64,000 bases of DNA from Stanieria cyanosphaera PCC 7437 (GTDB taxonomy: Bacteria > Cyanobacteriota > Cyanobacteriia > Cyanobacteriales > Xenococcaceae). The notes below the pieces were generated by a model. It saw nothing but the letters and a program-made list of their open reading frames with translations. It searched no databases and had not been told where the DNA came from. Location of the stretch: positions 1-64,000 of the forward strand of contig NC_019749.1 in the NCBI RefSeq assembly GCF_000317575.1, read 5' to 3'. Below are positions 61,797 to 64,000 of this stretch, one piece after another (the stretch's first letter is position 1; each line of letters starts with the position of its first letter). A program made the position numbers and the translations under genes.

Positions 61797-62240
61797 ATGA
61801 ATTCATTGAAAAAAATATTGCAATTGTCCAAATTTCTGGCAGTTGCTCTCGTATTTTCACTCTTTTTGTTTTCTCAAAACGCGATCGCGAAAAATATTAC
61901 AGGGATGTCTGCAATTGAAGAAATGTTTGAGGCAGATATTCAAGGAGGAAATTTTACCGTTGATGCTAAGGATCTAGACTTTAAAAATAACCTCAGAGTC
62001 GGTTCTGCGGTGCTTTCCTTACCTCCAGATGAAACTGGAACGATCGAAGAAATTGCCATTACTGGACCCTCTGGAAAAATATTTGGTTGTGTAAATATAA
62101 AAGTGCAGAATGGTACTGATTTAATTAAATCCTGTGGCGGTCCAGCTTATTTAGTTCCTGGAAAGACAAAGTATTATGCAAAAGGAAGTAACTTTCAACC
62201 ACAAACTGACCTAAAATTGAGAGTCAAACTATCCGAATAA
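61797..62240 (+). CDS. Exported hypothetical protein, 147 aa
   Basis: A signal peptide (FLAVALVFSLFLFSQNAIA) precedes a domain with strands (NNLRVGSAVLSLPPDE, IEEIAITGPSGK) and two cysteines (FGCVNI, KSCGG). No family recognised. The gene is preceded by an AT-rich 245-base spacer and stands alone on the plus strand. Confidence 0.5.
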   Translation: MNSLKKILQLSKFLAVALVFSLFLFSQNAIAKNITGMSAIEEMFEADIQGGNFTVDAKDLDFKNNLRVGSAVLSLPPDETGTIEEIAITGPSGKIFGCVNIKVQNGTDLIKSCGGPAYLVPGKTKYYAKGSNFQPQTDLKLRVKLSE

Positions 62241-62375
62241 AGTAAACATAATTTAGTCGTTATTTCAGGTGCAACACTTCTGACTTATTACACATTCAAA
62301 TATGATAAGTCCGAACTGAGTTGTACTTGGAATACAATCAGCAAACTCTTCAACAATTTTAATCGAGCGAACGTA

Positions 62376-63056
62376 ATGATTCTTCAAATTTATCCACTAG
62401 GTCATCTACTGGTTGGTTTCGCCGAGTTATTCCTTGTCGGTTGGTCAATTCGTTTATGGTTGCAATCTAAAAGTGTTGCCATGATTGTTTTACCAGTTAT
62501 CTTGCTTGGAATTGGCTACGATAACTTGCTACTAGCTACTGGTACATTGGTTGGGGAAAGAGAATTATTAAAATCTCTCAGTCAAGTCCGCTTCTTAGTT
62601 CACCATCTTTTTGTACCCTTTTTGATTGTAGTGGTAGTAGAGTTGGCTCATCGCACGGAAGCAGTTTGGGCTAATAATTTTACACGCAGTTTAGCCTGGA
62701 TTATCTCTTTAAGTCTTGGAGTAATAGATATCTTTAATCGATATATAGGCGCAGATTTAGAGCCGATTTACTTTGCTGGTGTACTGCGTTACACTGCCAG
62801 TCCCATCAAAGGATTACCGATTATTGCTATTGCAGTAACTTTTTTCCTTCTACTAATTAGTATTGGTATTTGGATTCGTTCTGAAGGTAGATGGTTTTGG
62901 TTATTTGTCGGTACTTTAGTTGCTCTTGGGGGTAATGCACTTCCCTTATCGACGGTGGGAACTTTACCAGGTAGTTTATCTGAATTTGTCATGACCTTAA
63001 CTCTAGTTCTTACAGAGCAATATGTTCAACAGCCAAAAAATCTTGCACCTATATAA
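62376..63056 (+). CDS. Hypothetical seven-helix membrane protein, 226 aa
   Basis: About seven hydrophobic segments span the protein (for example LLVGFAELFLVGWSIRLWL, MIVLPVILLGIGYDNLLLA, FFLLLISIGIWI, WLFVGTLVALGGNALPLS). Short loops and a soluble C-terminus suggest a polytopic inner-membrane protein. A family name is not known to me. The function is open. Confidence 0.55.
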   Translation: MILQIYPLGHLLVGFAELFLVGWSIRLWLQSKSVAMIVLPVILLGIGYDNLLLATGTLVGERELLKSLSQVRFLVHHLFVPFLIVVVVELAHRTEAVWANNFTRSLAWIISLSLGVIDIFNRYIGADLEPIYFAGVLRYTASPIKGLPIIAIAVTFFLLLISIGIWIRSEGRWFWLFVGTLVALGGNALPLSTVGTLPGSLSEFVMTLTLVLTEQYVQQPKNLAPI

Positions 63057-63153
63057 TTTTTAGCGAAATTAGGAGATAAAGTAAATCATGTTTTTTATTT
63101 AAAGTTTATGTAACAAGCGAGCTAAAAACTTTTCACAACAGTAGCAAAAACAG

Positions 63154-64000
63154 ATGCCGATATATTCTTTTGAAAACCAAAATAAACCTGAATTTGAAGC
63201 CCATTTCAAATTTCAACCACTCTCTTTTAGTTGGGTCGCTATACATCCAAACCCAAAAGGAATTATTCAATTTATTGGAGGAGCTTTATTTGGTTCTTTT
63301 CCAACTATTTTTTACGATTTCTTCTTAAGAAAATTATTTGCAGAAGGATATACAATTATTGCGCTTCCGTTTAGATTTACCTTCGATCATTGGTCGGTTT
63401 CTCTACAACTTTTACGAGAACATTATGTTTTACGCCAAGAGATTATCGAGAAAGTAATCGATTTACAGTATGACCCTCAAATTTATTTGGACGATGCTAA
63501 TTATCTTTGGGTAGGTCATAGTTTAGGATGTAAATATATCTTGCTATTAGAGTTATTATCAGGATTTGAAGAGCCTAAGACAGATGGGTTAAATTGGGAA
63601 GAAATTTGGCAACAAATTAAACCTAATTTACCTGAATCAAATGACGAAGCTGTGCAAAAAGTTGCTCGACAACTAGAAAAGCTAAAAGATAAAATTGAAG
63701 ACATTTATGATGAATGGCTAAAAATTAAAAAGACTATAGAAAAACTGGTTGGATATGGCATTGACCTTAAGGGATTGTTTATTAGAAATGAATCTTCTTT
63801 ACTCATTGCGCCAGACATTAGCGATACAAGCAGTGCTATTCCTATCGAATCAGTAGCCAAACTCATTGATAATTTAGGATTGGGTGTAAAACCTACCAAA
63901 AAACAAACACAATTATTAATCGAAAATAGTCCTTTATTCTCTCTTACAGCAATTCTTTCTTTTGAAAAAGATATGATAGCTGGCAATCTACAAAACTTAA
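63154..64000 (+). CDS. DUF1350-like alpha/beta-hydrolase (partial, runs off the window)
   Basis: The frame runs from MPIYSFENQ to the window end with no stop. It includes GIIQFIGGALFGSFPTIFYDFF, TIIALPFRFTFDHW and LWVGHSLGCKYILLLELLSG; the GHSLG motif is the nucleophile elbow of alpha/beta-hydrolases, and the pattern matches DUF1350, which is common in cyanobacteria and plants. The insertion of a helical segment near residues 145-200 is long. The C-terminus lies outside the window. Confidence 0.8.
   Translation, partial: MPIYSFENQNKPEFEAHFKFQPLSFSWVAIHPNPKGIIQFIGGALFGSFPTIFYDFFLRKLFAEGYTIIALPFRFTFDHWSVSLQLLREHYVLRQEIIEKVIDLQYDPQIYLDDANYLWVGHSLGCKYILLLELLSGFEEPKTDGLNWEEIWQQIKPNLPESNDEAVQKVARQLEKLKDKIEDIYDEWLKIKKTIEKLVGYGIDLKGLFIRNESSLLIAPDISDTSSAIPIESVAKLIDNLGLGVKPTKKQTQLLIENSPLFSLTAILSFEKDMIAGNLQNL

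Noticed and set aside
1-64000. tRNA or rRNA genes
   Set aside because: No T-loop/anticodon arrangement or ribosomal sequence was recognised; a covariance-model search would be needed to exclude them fully.

Overview
The window looks like a plasmid, or a plasmid-rich accessory region, of a cyanobacterium. The octamer GCGATCGC (HIP1), typical of cyanobacteria, occurs throughout. The DNA is AT-rich, and many families are ones I associate with cyanobacteria: a Psb34/Ssl1498-like small protein, a DUF1822-like protein, caspase-nSTAND-WD40 giants and a multi-kinase/FGE fusion. No rRNA or tRNA was recognised. The plasmid backbone is at the left: parA-parB (79-1837), two tandem winged-helix replication-type proteins (5546-7764), an inverted/direct repeat cluster that could be an origin (8274-8653), and a Rad52-like annealing protein (8908-9360).

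Layout. 0-11.5 kb is backbone plus small metabolic genes, a group II intron relic and gene fragments. 12.4-17.3 kb is a Tn7/Tn5053-like transposon with 51-bp terminal inverted repeats, encoding a serine resolvase, a DDE transposase, an ATPase and a small recombinase-like protein. Its ATPase gene is broken by an IS4-type element (9-bp target duplication) and again by a short palindromic insertion near the 3' end. 17.5-27.5 kb holds an FHA-kinase, a double-kinase/FGE protein and several small exported or unknown proteins. 27.5-43.6 kb holds two complete caspase-like/nSTAND1/WD40 proteins (1738 and 1808 aa) and a third lacking its protease and NTPase domains. Between them lie a DUF4926-like protein, a BrnTA pair with a frameshifted toxin, a P-loop protein, a NADAR protein and HicAB. 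43.7-49.9 kb is a run of exported small proteins with a J-domain protein (split by a stop codon) and a VWA protein. 50.3-58.8 kb holds a D12-class DNA adenine methyltransferase, a type II restriction enzyme and a helicase truncated by the second IS copy, which abuts a 562-bp inverted duplicate of the backbone and a larger paralogue carrying a Mom-like domain. 59-64 kb has a GH13 enzyme (5' frameshift), a parB fragment, two unknown genes and a DUF1350-like gene that runs off the end.

How it fits together. The region has been heavily remodelled. Three gene fragments end exactly at HIP1 octamers. Two identical 1295-bp IS copies and a 562-bp duplication mark a rearrangement. Three families of short palindromic elements (41, 47 and about 43 bp) sit inside reading frames without breaking them, in at least six proteins or protein remnants, and one is nested inside another. 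The functional theme is conflict and signalling: restriction-modification, toxin-antitoxin pairs, putative cell-suicide proteases with NTPase and WD40 sensor domains, Ser/Thr kinases and a Mom-like DNA modification domain. All functional calls are from reading the sequence; no database search was run.
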